The position numbers and the translations under genes were made by a program. 64,000 bases of DNA. It comes from Anthracocystis setariae (lineage: Eukaryota; Basidiomycota; Ustilaginomycetes; Ustilaginales; Ustilaginaceae). Location of the stretch: NCBI GenBank assembly GCA_928724745.1, contig CAKMXJ010000010.1, positions 186,001 to 250,000 of the forward strand, in the 5' to 3' direction. Positions 1 to 9,346 of this stretch are shown piece after piece (position 1 is the first letter of the stretch; every line of letters begins with the position of its first letter). Under the pieces are notes generated by a model. The model was not told the origin of the DNA, made no database searches, and was given only the letters and a program-made list of their open reading frames with translations.

Positions 1-2096
1 TGTGGGTTGGACGGTTTCGATTCGACACTGTACGCTCCAGGGACAGTAGTGGTGACCCACTCGAGATCGTCGAGAACGGTAATGTCTCTTATCCAAACCT
101 TGGCCTCATCGTCTGCTTGTTGACTCGCCTCTGCATACAATACCCACACCTTACCGCCCTCCGGTCTGCGATTGAAAAGTACACTGCTTGGATGTGCGCA
201 CACCTCGCTGCCCGATACAGTCCTATACGTCATAGTCACTTGGTCGTACCTCGCTAAATTCGAATACATGCCGGTGGCCAAGGTGCGCGTGATCGTCTCG
301 ACGGCGCTGGACTGGTGCAAGGTTGAGCAAGAGGCGTTGAGATGGAAGCGCGTTAGGAATTTGTGGAGTTGGGAGCGGATTGAGACTGCACGACTTAACG
401 AGTGGAAGTTGAGATGGTGGGTGGAGCACCAGCGTGCGCTGCGCTTACCGATGCCATCGAAGGCGAGGTACACGTTGAGCAGTGTAAACAGATCTCCCTC
501 CTGCGCGGCAAATGCACGCATCGACAACTGCGTCTCAGCCGAATTCGGAGCCAAGAACGGATGGCTTACTTGCATCATCGCTACAATGCTCAACACCTCA
601 TTCGCACACGACCGCATCGCCCCCGCCGCTTCGATCAACACTTTGGAAAGATGCGGAGCCAACGGAAGCTCAGCCATCATCGACCCGACATTGGTCAACC
701 GAGCATACTCGTCCACCGCGCCGAGGCAGACGAGCTTCTCCAACGCACTGCTGACCATCTCGATAGGTGGCGCGGGGGCCAGCCATTCGAAGCGTACGAG
801 GTTGTCGATTCCGAGCGACTTGAGCAGCAGGATCGCCGCGGTGAGGTCGATGCGTGTGAGCTCGGGAGGTGTGGTGGCACGCATGTGGGTGAGGAAGTAG
901 GCTTCGGTGTAGAGGCGGAAGCATTTGCCTTGGCTGAGTCTGCCTGCGCGGCCGGCACGCTGTGTAGCGGAAGCGCGCGAGATCGGAATGATCGATAGCT
1001 TGTCCATACCCGTGTGTGGATCGAATGTGCGGGTTTTGACGAGCCCACAGTCAACAACGTATTTGACCGAAGGGAGGGTGATGCTCGCTTCAGCCAGATT
1101 GGTCGCGACAACGACTTTGCGATGACCAGAGGTTGGGGGTGGGTCGAAAATCGCGGCTTGCTCCGAGGAAGTCAGGTTGGAGTGGAGGGGTACGAGGTGC
1201 ATCACCGCGGCGCCGGAGGGAAGATCGAGTTGGCGGTCGGAGAGGATCTGCAAAGCAGTGTTGATTTCGCTTTGACCTGTGAGGAAGGCCAAGATGTCAC
1301 CCTGTGGTGCGCCGAGGTGGATCTTCCATATTGTCTCGATGGTCTCCATGACGTAATCGGCGCATGGTTCTGTCAGGTAGGCTATATGGACTGGGAACGT
1401 CTTGCCTTGGACTTTAACGATCGTCGCCTTCTCTTCGACATTGCGCTTGGCGTCGGTGACGACGACACTGTCGTCGAAAAAGTCCTTGAACATCTCGGCA
1501 TCAATCGTAGCACTACTGACCACAATTCTGAGTTCAGGTCTCTTCCTCATCACCTTGCGCAACACACCCAATAGTAGATCCGTATACATGCCTCTCTCAT
1601 GCGCCTCGTCCACCACGACGACACTGTACCTGGTGAGCAACGGATCGCGGACGAGCTCGCGAAACAGGCTGCCGTCGGTCATATACTTGATCTTTGTGAC
1701 ACCCTCTGTAGCATTTTCCTCGAATCGAATGGTGTAACCTACTTCTTGGCCGAGCCTAACTTTGAGCGAGGAGGCGAGGTGTGATGCGAGCGACACGGCT
1801 GCTACGCGACGAGGTTGGGTGATTGCGATGGTGCCGTAGGTGGAGTAGCCGGAGGAGTGGAGGAACTGTGGGAGGAGGGTGCTTTTACCAGAGCCGGTGG
1901 GGGCGATTAGGATGAGCACTTGATGCGTTTCGAGCGCATGGAGGATGGCGAGACGGCAAGAGGCGATGGGAAGGGTGGTGGTGGAGGTTGACGCGGAAGG
2001 GGGTGGGAGGAGGAGCGAGGAGGAGGAGGAAGATTCGGAGGCACGATCGGCGGAGCTGCCGGGTCGGGCGGTACCCGGCTTCCAGAATGTGCTCAT
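1..2096 (-). CDS. DEAH-box RNA helicase, DHX35-type (3' end outside window)
   Basis: ATP-dependent RNA helicase, most likely the fungal counterpart of DHX35, a spliceosome-associated DEAH helicase that works in the nucleus with a G-patch partner. About 698 residues are visible and the frame is open to the window edge, so only the extreme C-terminus is missing (human DHX35 is about 700 residues). The N-terminus carries FWKPGTARPG, close to the FWRPGTEGPG start of DHX35 proteins, and that decides the family and the start ATG at 2096. Motifs in order: P-loop APTGSGKST (65-73), DEAH (163-166), SAT (195-197), TNLAEASITLP, and QRAGRAGR (379-386), then the helicase-associated C-terminal region. No intron is needed. 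It is divergent from the CHMP7-like gene across 302 nt. Prp2/Prp22-type paralogues are less likely because those carry long N-terminal extensions. The family call is strong; spliceosomal function is inferred. Confidence 0.88.
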   Translation of the reverse strand, partial: MSTFWKPGTARPGSSADRASESSSSSSLLLPPPSASTSTTTLPIASCRLAILHALETHQVLILIAPTGSGKSTLLPQFLHSSGYSTYGTIAITQPRRVAAVSLASHLASSLKVRLGQEVGYTIRFEENATEGVTKIKYMTDGSLFRELVRDPLLTRYSVVVVDEAHERGMYTDLLLGVLRKVMRKRPELRIVVSSATIDAEMFKDFFDDSVVVTDAKRNVEEKATIVKVQGKTFPVHIAYLTEPCADYVMETIETIWKIHLGAPQGDILAFLTGQSEINTALQILSDRQLDLPSGAAVMHLVPLHSNLTSSEQAAIFDPPPTSGHRKVVVATNLAEASITLPSVKYVVDCGLVKTRTFDPHTGMDKLSIIPISRASATQRAGRAGRLSQGKCFRLYTEAYFLTHMRATTPPELTRIDLTAAILLLKSLGIDNLVRFEWLAPAPPIEMVSSALEKLVCLGAVDEYARLTNVGSMMAELPLAPHLSKVLIEAAGAMRSCANEVLSIVAMMQVSHPFLAPNSAETQLSMRAFAAQEGDLFTLLNVYLAFDGIGKRSARWCSTHHLNFHSLSRAVSIRSQLHKFLTRFHLNASCSTLHQSSAVETITRTLATGMYSNLARYDQVTMTYRTVSGSEVCAHPSSVLFNRRPEGGKVWVLYAEASQQADDEAKVWIRDITVLDDLEWVTTTVPGAYSVESKPSNP

Positions 2097-2398
2097 CACA
2101 CCAACGACGAAGAGATGCTGGAAGCCGGTCAAGAGGATGGAGGGAGATGGCGTTGCGGTTCTTGACAAGGCGTCGAAATGTCGAATTGGATGCCATAAAA
2201 GACAAAAAAGAGAGAACAACACCTCCACAATTTATGCCGTGTAACCACGCATTCACAACTCACCACCATCTCTTTCTACCTATCACTTACTTACACAGGC
2301 CACACGCTGCATAGTGACAAGATCTGTCGTAGTCCGAACATCCGCAGAGGGAACCGAATTGTCGTGCCGCAAGGGCGTGCGCCATTTCGCATCTCATC
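2097..2398. promoter_or_regulatory. Shared divergent promoter region, DHX35-type helicase / CHMP7-like
   Basis: A 302-nt gap lies between two start codons pointing away from each other, so both promoters must fit here. No clear TATA box is visible; the sequence is mixed with short pyrimidine runs towards each ATG. It may be bidirectional, which is inferred from spacing only. Confidence 0.5.
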
Positions 2399-3934
2399 AT
2401 GCCTCCCGCCCCTGGCGTATCCAGCCTGGCGGACTACATTGCTTCGAACCCCTCCTTCGACAGCCCCCAATCGCGCTCGTCTCCGCTTCCCTCGCTCTAC
2501 GCTGACCTCTCGCGCCAACGCAAATCCAATCCTTCCGGCTACCGAGCCTCGATCGACTGGTGGACCTCCACCCTCACCGAAACCACACTGCTCGGTCTCC
2601 TCTCGTCTCCCTCCTCATCCTCTTCGGACTCATTACCCGATCGGACCGTGCTTCGACTCGACGAGAACACCAAAGCGAAATGGACCATCGAAGGTGTAGG
2701 TCGACCGCTCGGCCTCGGCACCGTCATCAACGAGCTCGAAAAGGACGCCAGCGTAGTCCGTCTAGACACGTTCCTGCGGACGGGGAAACCTATCCAAGGT
2801 CCAGCGAATCTCCGGGCAGCGAGAGGGTTGAGAGGATACCTGCCGACGCCGACGGGGGTGGCGTCAGCGTTGCTGCTGAGCCCTGCGAAATGGGCGGCAT
2901 CGCAGTTGATCTCGCTCGCGACGGGAAGCAGTGACGATGACGACGGCGAGTATAGCGAGGATGAACAGCTGTTCAAAGCCAAGCGCGGAGACTGGGTTGT
3001 GTATGCGTTGGTACACAAGATCGCCTCCGCCTTCCTCGTGCATCATTTTGACGAGGCTTCACTCAGTCCGCTTTCGTCGCTGCTGTCTCCGGCTGAGTTT
3101 AAGGAGAGGCTGGCGGAGGTGTGTCGTGCCGAGTTTGGGTTTGCTCCCAGTGAGCGCGATGGCAAGGTGGTCCTCAAACACCTTACGCGCGATCGCGGGG
3201 GGGTCGTCATCGCTCAACCGGACATCATCAAGCTCGCAATCACCGAACACGAAACAGCATCTCCCATCACGGAAGAAGATCGAGGTATTGTGGCTGTCAA
3301 ATCGACGCTCAATCGAATTGAAGCACAAATCGCATCGCTCGAGACGCAGATCGCATCACGCAACGATCAAATCAAATCTGCTCTACGTGCCAACAACAAA
3401 TCGCACGCCACATCGTACCTACGCTCGCGAAAGGCGTTGCAGGAGGTGCTCGATAAGCGCATGGCGACACGCGAGAACCTCAGCGCAGTGGTGCTCAAGA
3501 TCGAACAGGCCAAGGGCGATGTCGAGGTAATGCGTGCTTACAAGGCGAGCTCCGATGTGCTCGAGATGGTGTTGAGCAGTGACGAGTTGAAGATGGAGAA
3601 TGTAGACAGTGTGGTGGGAGAGTTGGAGGAGAGATTGGCGAGTCAACGCGAAGTGGATGATGCGATTCGTGAGGTTGAGGTGGTTGGTCGAGATGCGGTG
3701 GATGAGGATCAAATTCAGGACGAGTTGCAGGAATTGTTCAAGGACAAGAGCGCCGAGGAGGACATGCAGAGCAAGGACAAGCAGCAGGTTGATATCGAGA
3801 GGCAACTCAAGGACCGATTCGAGAAATTACGTCTCGCCTCTTCCACCTTATCCGCATCTACCAACGAACAGCAACAACAACAACACGATCAACTCCATTC
3901 CAACAATCCTCACCCACAACCTCTTCCCGAATAG
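2399..3934 (+). CDS. CHMP7/Chm7-like ESCRT-III protein
   Basis: Predicted ESCRT-III adaptor of 511 residues. Chm7/CHMP7 proteins recruit ESCRT-III to the nuclear envelope for pore-complex quality control and membrane sealing. The N-terminal half (about 1-260) fits the degenerate winged-helix region of CHMP7, including a segment around WTIEGVGRPLGLGTVINELE. The second half (about 285-445) is a highly charged Snf7-type helical core rich in Glu, Lys and Gln, with the long basic first helices (IEAQIASLETQIASRNDQIK) and an acidic C-terminal part. The tail is Gln- and Pro-rich low complexity. The length matches the family (about 450-510). The start is the first ATG of a 511-codon open frame. An ordinary Snf7/Vps20 protein is unlikely because those lack the N-terminal half. 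Confidence 0.78.
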   Translation: MPPAPGVSSLADYIASNPSFDSPQSRSSPLPSLYADLSRQRKSNPSGYRASIDWWTSTLTETTLLGLLSSPSSSSSDSLPDRTVLRLDENTKAKWTIEGVGRPLGLGTVINELEKDASVVRLDTFLRTGKPIQGPANLRAARGLRGYLPTPTGVASALLLSPAKWAASQLISLATGSSDDDDGEYSEDEQLFKAKRGDWVVYALVHKIASAFLVHHFDEASLSPLSSLLSPAEFKERLAEVCRAEFGFAPSERDGKVVLKHLTRDRGGVVIAQPDIIKLAITEHETASPITEEDRGIVAVKSTLNRIEAQIASLETQIASRNDQIKSALRANNKSHATSYLRSRKALQEVLDKRMATRENLSAVVLKIEQAKGDVEVMRAYKASSDVLEMVLSSDELKMENVDSVVGELEERLASQREVDDAIREVEVVGRDAVDEDQIQDELQELFKDKSAEEDMQSKDKQQVDIERQLKDRFEKLRLASSTLSASTNEQQQQQHDQLHSNNPHPQPLPE

Positions 3935-4278
3935 AAAACCCGATCGATCCCTTCCTACGCCATCAGAATCAAAGGAAACAACTCATATTCGGTCTTTCCT
4001 TGCCATCTCAAAGTCTACCACGCGTCACAACCTCCTCATGCTCGCACACTCAGTCTGTGTCCGTGTATGTTGGGTGATGATGGTACAAAACCGGTCGTGC
4101 GCGACCAATATATTGCGTGTGTGTGTGTGTGTGTGAATGGGGGGGGGGGGGGGACCGAACCTGTTTTGCAGAGTACGGGTATCAACCCCCTTTTGTAGAG
4201 CGGCTTTGATGAGAAATGACGACGGAACTCCTAAAACGAGACGAGATGCATGCTGATAGGAAGGGCGCGTTCGTTGAT
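3935..4278. other. Convergent intergenic region with simple repeats
   Basis: This is the 3' flank of the CHMP7-like gene, facing the 3' end of eS30. It holds a GT repeat at about 4116-4134 followed by a run of 16 G at 4139-4154. I see no gene. Confidence 0.6.
4116..4154. repeat. (GT)n plus G16 tract
   Basis: About nine GT units are followed within a few bases by sixteen consecutive G on the plus strand. This is a simple-sequence tract between convergent 3' ends and a likely site of length polymorphism. Confidence 0.9.
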
Positions 4279-5054
4279 TTACTTCTCGCCGTTGGGGTTC
4301 ATACGGCGCTTGCCACCGGGACCAGCGACAGCGTTGACGAATCTATGCAGGGTACAAAGCGAGAGAAGCGGGGAAAGAGTAAGTGACTGCTACTAAGCAC
4401 TAGAACAGGGAAGATAAGAGGTGGCGACATCAAAGAGAGCATGCTGGCTAGGGATCCTTGCCTCTCCTCATCGAGATTGCAAAACTCCATGTTGCAATCG
4501 AGACAATGAGAATTGCTAGAAACGGTTGCGCTGCTGCCCGTGCCGGCTGAGGTATCTGAACTGTACGGCATCAGGCGTGACAAGTGACGGTCCTCCTCTC
4601 GCTTCGTCAGCGCAACCCGAGTGGCGTTGATGCTGATCATTCGTTTGTCTTCCACTCGAGTGGATGTCGGGATCCCTGCCCGCTTTGGGTGGCGATGAGC
4701 CATCTGTTGATGCTGGTCCTCCTCTTTGGCCATGATCGTGCCATGCTGCGCACATCCTTGTGTTGGTGCGCCATATGTCCAATTATGGTTACCGCACCAT
4801 GTCATCTGATCGTGTAGGATGCAATGTTGTCCATGTCCTCGATTTTGGGTGGCGTCGAGGCTTCCTCCATAACAGAGATGCTCTCTTTGAATGTCGATGA
4901 GGGGTTACTGAGATAGGAAAACTTACCGTCGGGTGTACAAGAGACGCTTCTTGGCGCGGCCCTTGGGCTGCTTAGCCTTCTCTTGCTTCTCGACCTTGGG
5001 GGTCTGCGACTTGACCTTACCGGCACGCGCGAGGGATCCGTGAACCTTACCCAT
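4279..5054 (-). CDS. 40S ribosomal protein eS30, two exons
   Basis: Cytosolic small-subunit ribosomal protein eS30 of 63 residues. Exon 1 is 5054-4927 and exon 2 is 4342-4279; the intron 4343-4926 starts GTAAGT and ends TAG. The join is in phase 2 and restores Arg. Exon 1 encodes [20 protein letters not shown] followed by the basic linker and LLYTRR; exon 2 encodes [20 protein letters not shown] and a TAA. Both parts match eS30 closely and the length is exactly the family norm. As in yeasts, there is no fused ubiquitin-like domain: the protein starts directly at MGKVHGS. The 584-nt intron is very long for this genome and far longer than the coding sequence. It is divergent from eS10. Confidence 0.93.
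4343..4926 (-). other. 584-nt intron of the eS30 gene with internal repeats
   Basis: The donor GTAAGT (4926-4921) and the TAG acceptor ending at 4343 are required to join the two eS30 coding parts. Inside, on the minus strand, GCCACCCAAA occurs twice (4844-4853 and 4684-4693), and CAGCATCAAC and AGAGGAGGACC each occur twice. No full box C/D pair typical of a snoRNA was found by eye. Confidence 0.75.
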
Positions 5055-6917
5055 GTTGGATTATGTGTTATCGAGGGTCTGCAAGTTGGCAAGTGAGGAA
5101 GATGATGGGAACGAAACAAGGGTCAGATGACGGTCCTAACGGTAGAGAGGCAGGCGCGAAAAATGTCGGGCGTGGCTGGATAAAGGTCTGTTGGAAGTTT
5201 GAGTTGGCGTGCTCTGGCAAACTTTGCGTGTTGTCTGTCCTTGCACTTAAGCACCTGCGTTTCAATAAACTGCCCGGCCCATTCGCGAAACTCCTGTTGA
5301 CAAGAGTGAGGAACAGCATCACTCGTGAGGACCAATCGTCATGGATCCACCAAAGCAGCCTTGATCGCTTGTCCCTGCTGATCAACCTGCAGTCACGATG
5401 CTGCTGCAAGTCGTTCTCATTTTCAACTTGATGCCGAGATCTTCAGCTTGCGAGCGTGGCATATAGTCGGGTAGTTGAAGGGTGCTGAATGTCGGCAATG
5501 CTGTGTTGCGTGTTCGGTAGGCGATGCTGTACGCCACCCTTGCCAATCCTGATTCTCCTGCATATTGATCCTCCTCATTGTCGGAATCGTTGCTGCTGTG
5601 CCATTGGTCAAGATTGCCTTACTGTGTCGAACGGACCTTTTGCCGATTGGAAGCCGTTGTAAATGGTGTAGATGCTTACGTGTATGAGTAACCTTGACGA
5701 TATGGAGGATAGAAGGAGGAGTGCAGGCGATGCTGGTTTCGACAGTGTCGACGCTGCCGGTGCCAGCCAAGTCAAGCCAAGCCAAGCCAGGCTCTTGGCT
5801 CAGCTCAGTCAGTCACAGTTGCGCATTTCTCAGCTCACTGCGTGTTGCAGGCAAGAGTCAATTTCGTGGCTGGATGGCCGCAGTGTTTCGCGCGCACCCC
5901 AGCTATGCAATGACTAGCCTGTGACGGGGCTCTTGGTCTGCTGCCGTCATTTTAGCCAAGCTCGTGGAACCACTTTCGGATTGCATTTCAATGCTTGGAA
6001 ATGGCGACTTGAAGTTTCGATTCGAATTTGAGAAATTGGGAGGTCACCGGTCTGCTGCCACCCAAAATTCACCAGTTTTAGCGTGACAATTTAGCCCGCA
6101 TCTCTGCAGGACTCGAATTGGAGTGCGAATTGAACGTGGGAGCTTTTCAAAACTCGGCACGTGACCTATTCCAAAAAAAAAAACCCCCCTAAATCGAGGC
6201 TATATCGCAGTCTGCTACCACAATCTATTCCGAACAGTCTCGTTCCGCTGAGACTCTGATTCGTGCGTGAGGAAGAATGTCAGGCCAAATGATTGACATG
6301 CGAGCCAGAGAACCAGAGAGCGAGGCTGTCGGTCGCGACCCAAGTATCGCAGTCGTCATCGTCTCTTCACTCTTCCCATTAGGACTCAACTCATTCATCA
6401 TCAAGAACGTAAGTGTCATCGAGCATCATAGGAGCAATGGACGACAGCACAGCACATTGCACGCATCGTACAATCACAGAATCACCAGCGACATTAGGAT
6501 GGCATAGTCAGCATCGGCAAGGGTTCTTGACCTCAAAGTGGAGCACGATGGCGATGTGCACACGACACCATAGGCCAACCTCCATCCATGAGGGTGCGAT
6601 CTATCTACCAAGAATCAACTAGCGGTACGGATGTTTCGTGACAAACAACAACCGAAAGCGATTCCTGCGCATGGCGCGTGCACCAAGGACATGAGGTGGA
6701 AAGATTGGCAACGACCAAGGCAGTATCTACGTCCAAGAAACGTGGTGGATTCGTCAGAACAAAGATGCAGGCAAAATCGCCAGCGGTCCTCGACGATGCG
6801 TGCCTGTCTCCGACCCATGCTTCTATGCGGCCAACAACATACCTCGCAACTACAGCTCGACTAACCCTTTTCTTCCATCTCCGACGTGCCTCCACCTCTC
6901 ACAGTGAACCTGTCAAA
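5055..6917. other. Intergenic region between divergent eS30 and eS10
   Basis: This 1.86-kb stretch holds the promoters of two divergent ribosomal protein genes. The eS30 side is pyrimidine-rich on the minus strand just upstream of the ATG. The eS10 side has CTAACCCTTTTCTTCC shortly before its start. In the middle, around 5760-5815, AGCCAAGCC repeats are followed by TTGGCT and can fold back. An A11 then C6 run lies at about 6173-6188. A 76-codon ATG ORF at 6277 with a perfect GTAAG donor is discussed as uncertain. I support no other gene. Confidence 0.6.
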
Positions 6918-7388
6918 ATGATCATCAGCAAGGAGAACCGCAAGACCATCTACGCCTCTCTCTTCAAGGAGGGTGTTATGGTCGCCCCCAAGAACTTCAC
7001 TGTTCAGCACCCTGAGCTCGAGATCCCCAACCTCGAGGTTGTCAAGGCTCTTCAGTCGCTCACCTCGCGCGGCTACGTTCACACCCAGTTCTCGTGGCAG
7101 TGGTACTTCTACACCCTCACCGACGAGGGTGTCGAGTACCTGCGTGAGTTCCTCCACCTTCCCGCCGAGATCGTGCCCGCTACCCACAAGCGTCCCGCTC
7201 GTCCCGCTCGTGCTCCCGTTGGTGGTCGCGACGGTGCCTACCGTGCCCCCCGCGGTGACCGTGACGGTGGTGACCGCGAGTACCGTCGTCGTGACGGTGC
7301 CCCCGCTGGCGACAAGAAGGACGGCGCTCCCTCCGGCGAGTACCGTCCCCGCTTCGCCGGTGTCGGCCGTGGCGCTCCCCGCCAGTAA
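6918..7388 (+). CDS. 40S ribosomal protein eS10
   Basis: Cytosolic small-subunit ribosomal protein eS10 of 156 residues, located at the 40S head. Residues 1-95 match the conserved plectin/S10 winged-helix domain: an [21 protein letters not shown] start, a [22 protein letters not shown] core and a [16 protein letters not shown] end. The C-terminal tail is Arg/Gly/Asp-rich, as in the family. The ATG at 6918 gives MIISKENR, aligned with the usual start. The same frame stays open upstream with in-frame ATGs from about 6763, so a longer form is formally possible, but the pyrimidine-rich stretch just upstream suggests transcription begins after them. Codon use is strongly biased to C/G-ending codons, as expected of a highly expressed gene. 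There are no introns in the coding part. Confidence 0.95.
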   Translation: MIISKENRKTIYASLFKEGVMVAPKNFTVQHPELEIPNLEVVKALQSLTSRGYVHTQFSWQWYFYTLTDEGVEYLREFLHLPAEIVPATHKRPARPARAPVGGRDGAYRAPRGDRDGGDREYRRRDGAPAGDKKDGAPSGEYRPRFAGVGRGAPRQ

Positions 7389-7900
7389 ACCATTCGATCC
7401 GCCATCTCCCTCCCACGTCTGCAAGAATAGTTCGGATCTAGTCACCACCCCATTACATTGATCAAGCTTCGACCCCCATTCACGCATTCCGGCATCGGTT
7501 GCTTCACTTCCCCGTCAAAACAAAAAAAAGAAAAGCAGACAGACATTCAACATCGTCTTTGTCGGTCTTGCATTTTTCCATTCAACACTCCCAAAATTTC
7601 ATCCCCCAAGGATGTAGTTGGGCACGTAGGATTGCATCACAACCGCCTATAGGTGTAGTTTTTTTTCCCCCCGACTGTTTTTCTTAGTATAGACACCTAT
7701 AAGCTGCAAATATCCAACGTCGGGCCGGCGCCCTTAGTCCTTCTACCCCATCCTTTTCCGCTCCCTATCTCTTTTTTTTTTTTTCTACTTTGTGGTTGTA
7801 TTCGCATTGATGTCGCTCTGACACCGAAAGAAAGAAAAACAGTCTTTGATTTTCTTATCAAATGTGATTGCGACTGTTTCAATTGAGGTCGGCAGGGATT
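7389..7900. other. Convergent 3' flanks of eS10 and a mitochondrial-type gene
   Basis: This 512-nt stretch is T-rich and pyrimidine-rich, with short T and A runs (for example around 7770-7790). It probably contains the 3' UTRs of both neighbours. I see no gene. Confidence 0.55.
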
Positions 7901-8403
7901 TTAGTGGTGAGTCTTTGCACGACCGCCTTGTTTGCGAGCTTCGGTAGCGGCCAAATTTTGGCGACTGGGTTTGGATTGTTGCTGTTTGCTGGGGGTACGG
8001 TCGCTTTGGTGGTGAGTTTTGGTGGCGAGTTTCGAGGTGGTGGAGTTGGCACTGCTTTGGTCCAAGTTGACGTCGGTTTCGGATTGAATTTGGTTGGCCG
8101 ACGAATCCGGGTTTGGGGAAGAACTATCGTATGCGCCTTGGCTGTTGGCGATCTGCTCCGTCTACAGCGCGATGAAGAAAGGGGCAAGAAGGGGAATGTG
8201 AGGTTTAGTCAATGATGCACAGGTTGAGGTTACGAGGAGAGGGTGACACTTACAGAGCCCGAGCCCGGGGTGGTGGCTTCGCTCTCCGAGCCTGGTTTCA
8301 CGGCGGAGAGGGTGCGAGCAGTTGGACGCAGGGCAGTGTGATATGCCCGGTTGGATAGGGTGAGGTAGCGACGAGAAACGATGGTTCGGAGTGACGAGTA
8401 CAT
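7901..8403 (-). CDS. Small predicted mitochondrial protein, two exons, function unknown
   Basis: Spliced gene assembled by eye. Exon 1 is 8403-8254 (50 codons), the intron is 8253-8162 (92 nt, GTAAGT...TAG) and exon 2 is 8161-7901 (86 codons plus stop), joined in phase 0 for a 136-residue product. The first 45 residues are rich in Arg, Ser, Thr and Leu with no acidic residue until about 40 (MYSSLRTIVSRRYLTLSNRA at the start), a good mitochondrial presequence. The mature part is hydrophilic and low-complexity, with Ser, Asn, Gln, Lys and His, ends KTHH, and has no membrane segment. A TATATAAT box lies about 90 nt upstream of the ATG. I do not recognise the family. Exon lengths, consensus splice sites and the presequence support the gene; function is unknown. 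Confidence 0.68.
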
Positions 8404-8492
8404 GTTTGTTTCAGTTCCCAGTACGGTCGGTTCGGTGGTTTAAGTTTGGGTTGACTGTGCAACGATGGCGACCAGCTCAACCTGGTAAATGG

Positions 8493-8500
8493 ATTATATA
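8493..8500 (-). promoter_or_regulatory. TATA box of the small mitochondrial-type gene
   Basis: TATATAAT on the minus strand lies about 90 nt upstream of the ATG at 8403, a plausible distance for a core promoter plus a short leader. Confidence 0.45.
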
Positions 8501-8639
8501 CGCTTTCACCTCTCCGGCTATTCCCCCAGGGATCACTGTCACTACGAGCGCTTGCAAGGTCGACCTAGCAAGCGAGCAAGCGAGTTAGTGAGCGAGCGAA
8601 AGGCGAAAGCGAAGTGGAGTTGGACCCTGATCGAGTGCC

Positions 8640-8664
8640 AGTGCAGTGCAGTGCAGTGCAGTAG
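8640..8664. repeat. GTGCA pentamer repeat
   Basis: Five direct copies of a five-base unit (AGTGC/GTGCA) run up to AGTAGTGTACAC. It is related in composition to the CAGTA/TACTG repeats scattered through intergenic parts of this window. Confidence 0.75.
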
Positions 8665-9294
8665 TGTACACTATCATTAATATAAAGCTCGGTGCGCCGG
8701 TGACGTTTGCTCACTCACCCCCGCATGTTTTTCATTGTTGGCCCCAAAAATTGAAGCTGTCGTTCGGGATCGAACTAACAATTTCGGACGCAATTAAAAT
8801 TGCGAACTCGGCACGCTCGGCACCCAAAGGCGTCAAGTTTCAAGTGCCTCGGCGAACCGACGTTGCGGTGGGCGCGTCTGGACTGAACAAGGTTGCCACG
8901 AATGCCAAGCACTTTGCCACTTGCCGCCCTGAATCCAAACCCTAATAATCCAGCTCGAGCTCAATTTTGAAAGCACTCACTCGTTTGCGGACACACCATC
9001 TCACTCTCACAACACGTTGACACCGCATCGCTTGCTTTCTTCGCACACATACATATCCTTAGCGCTTCACCCCATCATTCCATCCATCAGTCCTACGTCC
9101 TATTCTCATCTTTAACATCGTCGCACTACACACTGCGCACCACCATTCAGGGGTCCCCTAACGCGTTGCTATTTTAGCAATCGAGTGCTGCGCCACCATC
9201 GGCCTGCTTCCGATCGGATCACTTCCGAATCATCTCCCAACACCTCAGACGATAGTCCAGCGATCAGTCATCATTTCTCTAGTGTCGAGCTGTC

Positions 9295-9300
9295 TATAAA
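9295..9300 (+). promoter_or_regulatory. TATA box of the secreted cysteine-rich gene
   Basis: TATAAA lies 47 nt upstream of the ATG at 9347. This spacing leaves only a very short 5' leader. Confidence 0.6.
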
Positions 9301-9346
9301 TCCGCATCTGCTCTGTTGACCGCGCCAACACCCCATATTCCCAACC

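Larger units (their letters stand above)
8404..9346. other. Intergenic region between divergent genes
   Basis: This holds the promoters of the minus-strand mitochondrial-type gene and the plus-strand secreted protein. It contains GCGAGCAAGCGAG repeats near 8570-8600 and a GTGCA pentamer repeat at about 8640-8664. No gene is supported. Confidence 0.55.

Noticed and set aside
402..998. 198-codon plus-strand frame opposite the helicase
   Set aside because: The minus strand encodes an intact DEAH helicase with all motifs, so this is a shadow.
4343..4926. C/D-box snoRNA inside the eS30 intron
   Set aside because: Partial box C words (TGATGC, CGATGAGG) occur on the minus strand, but no properly spaced box D with a terminal stem was found by eye.
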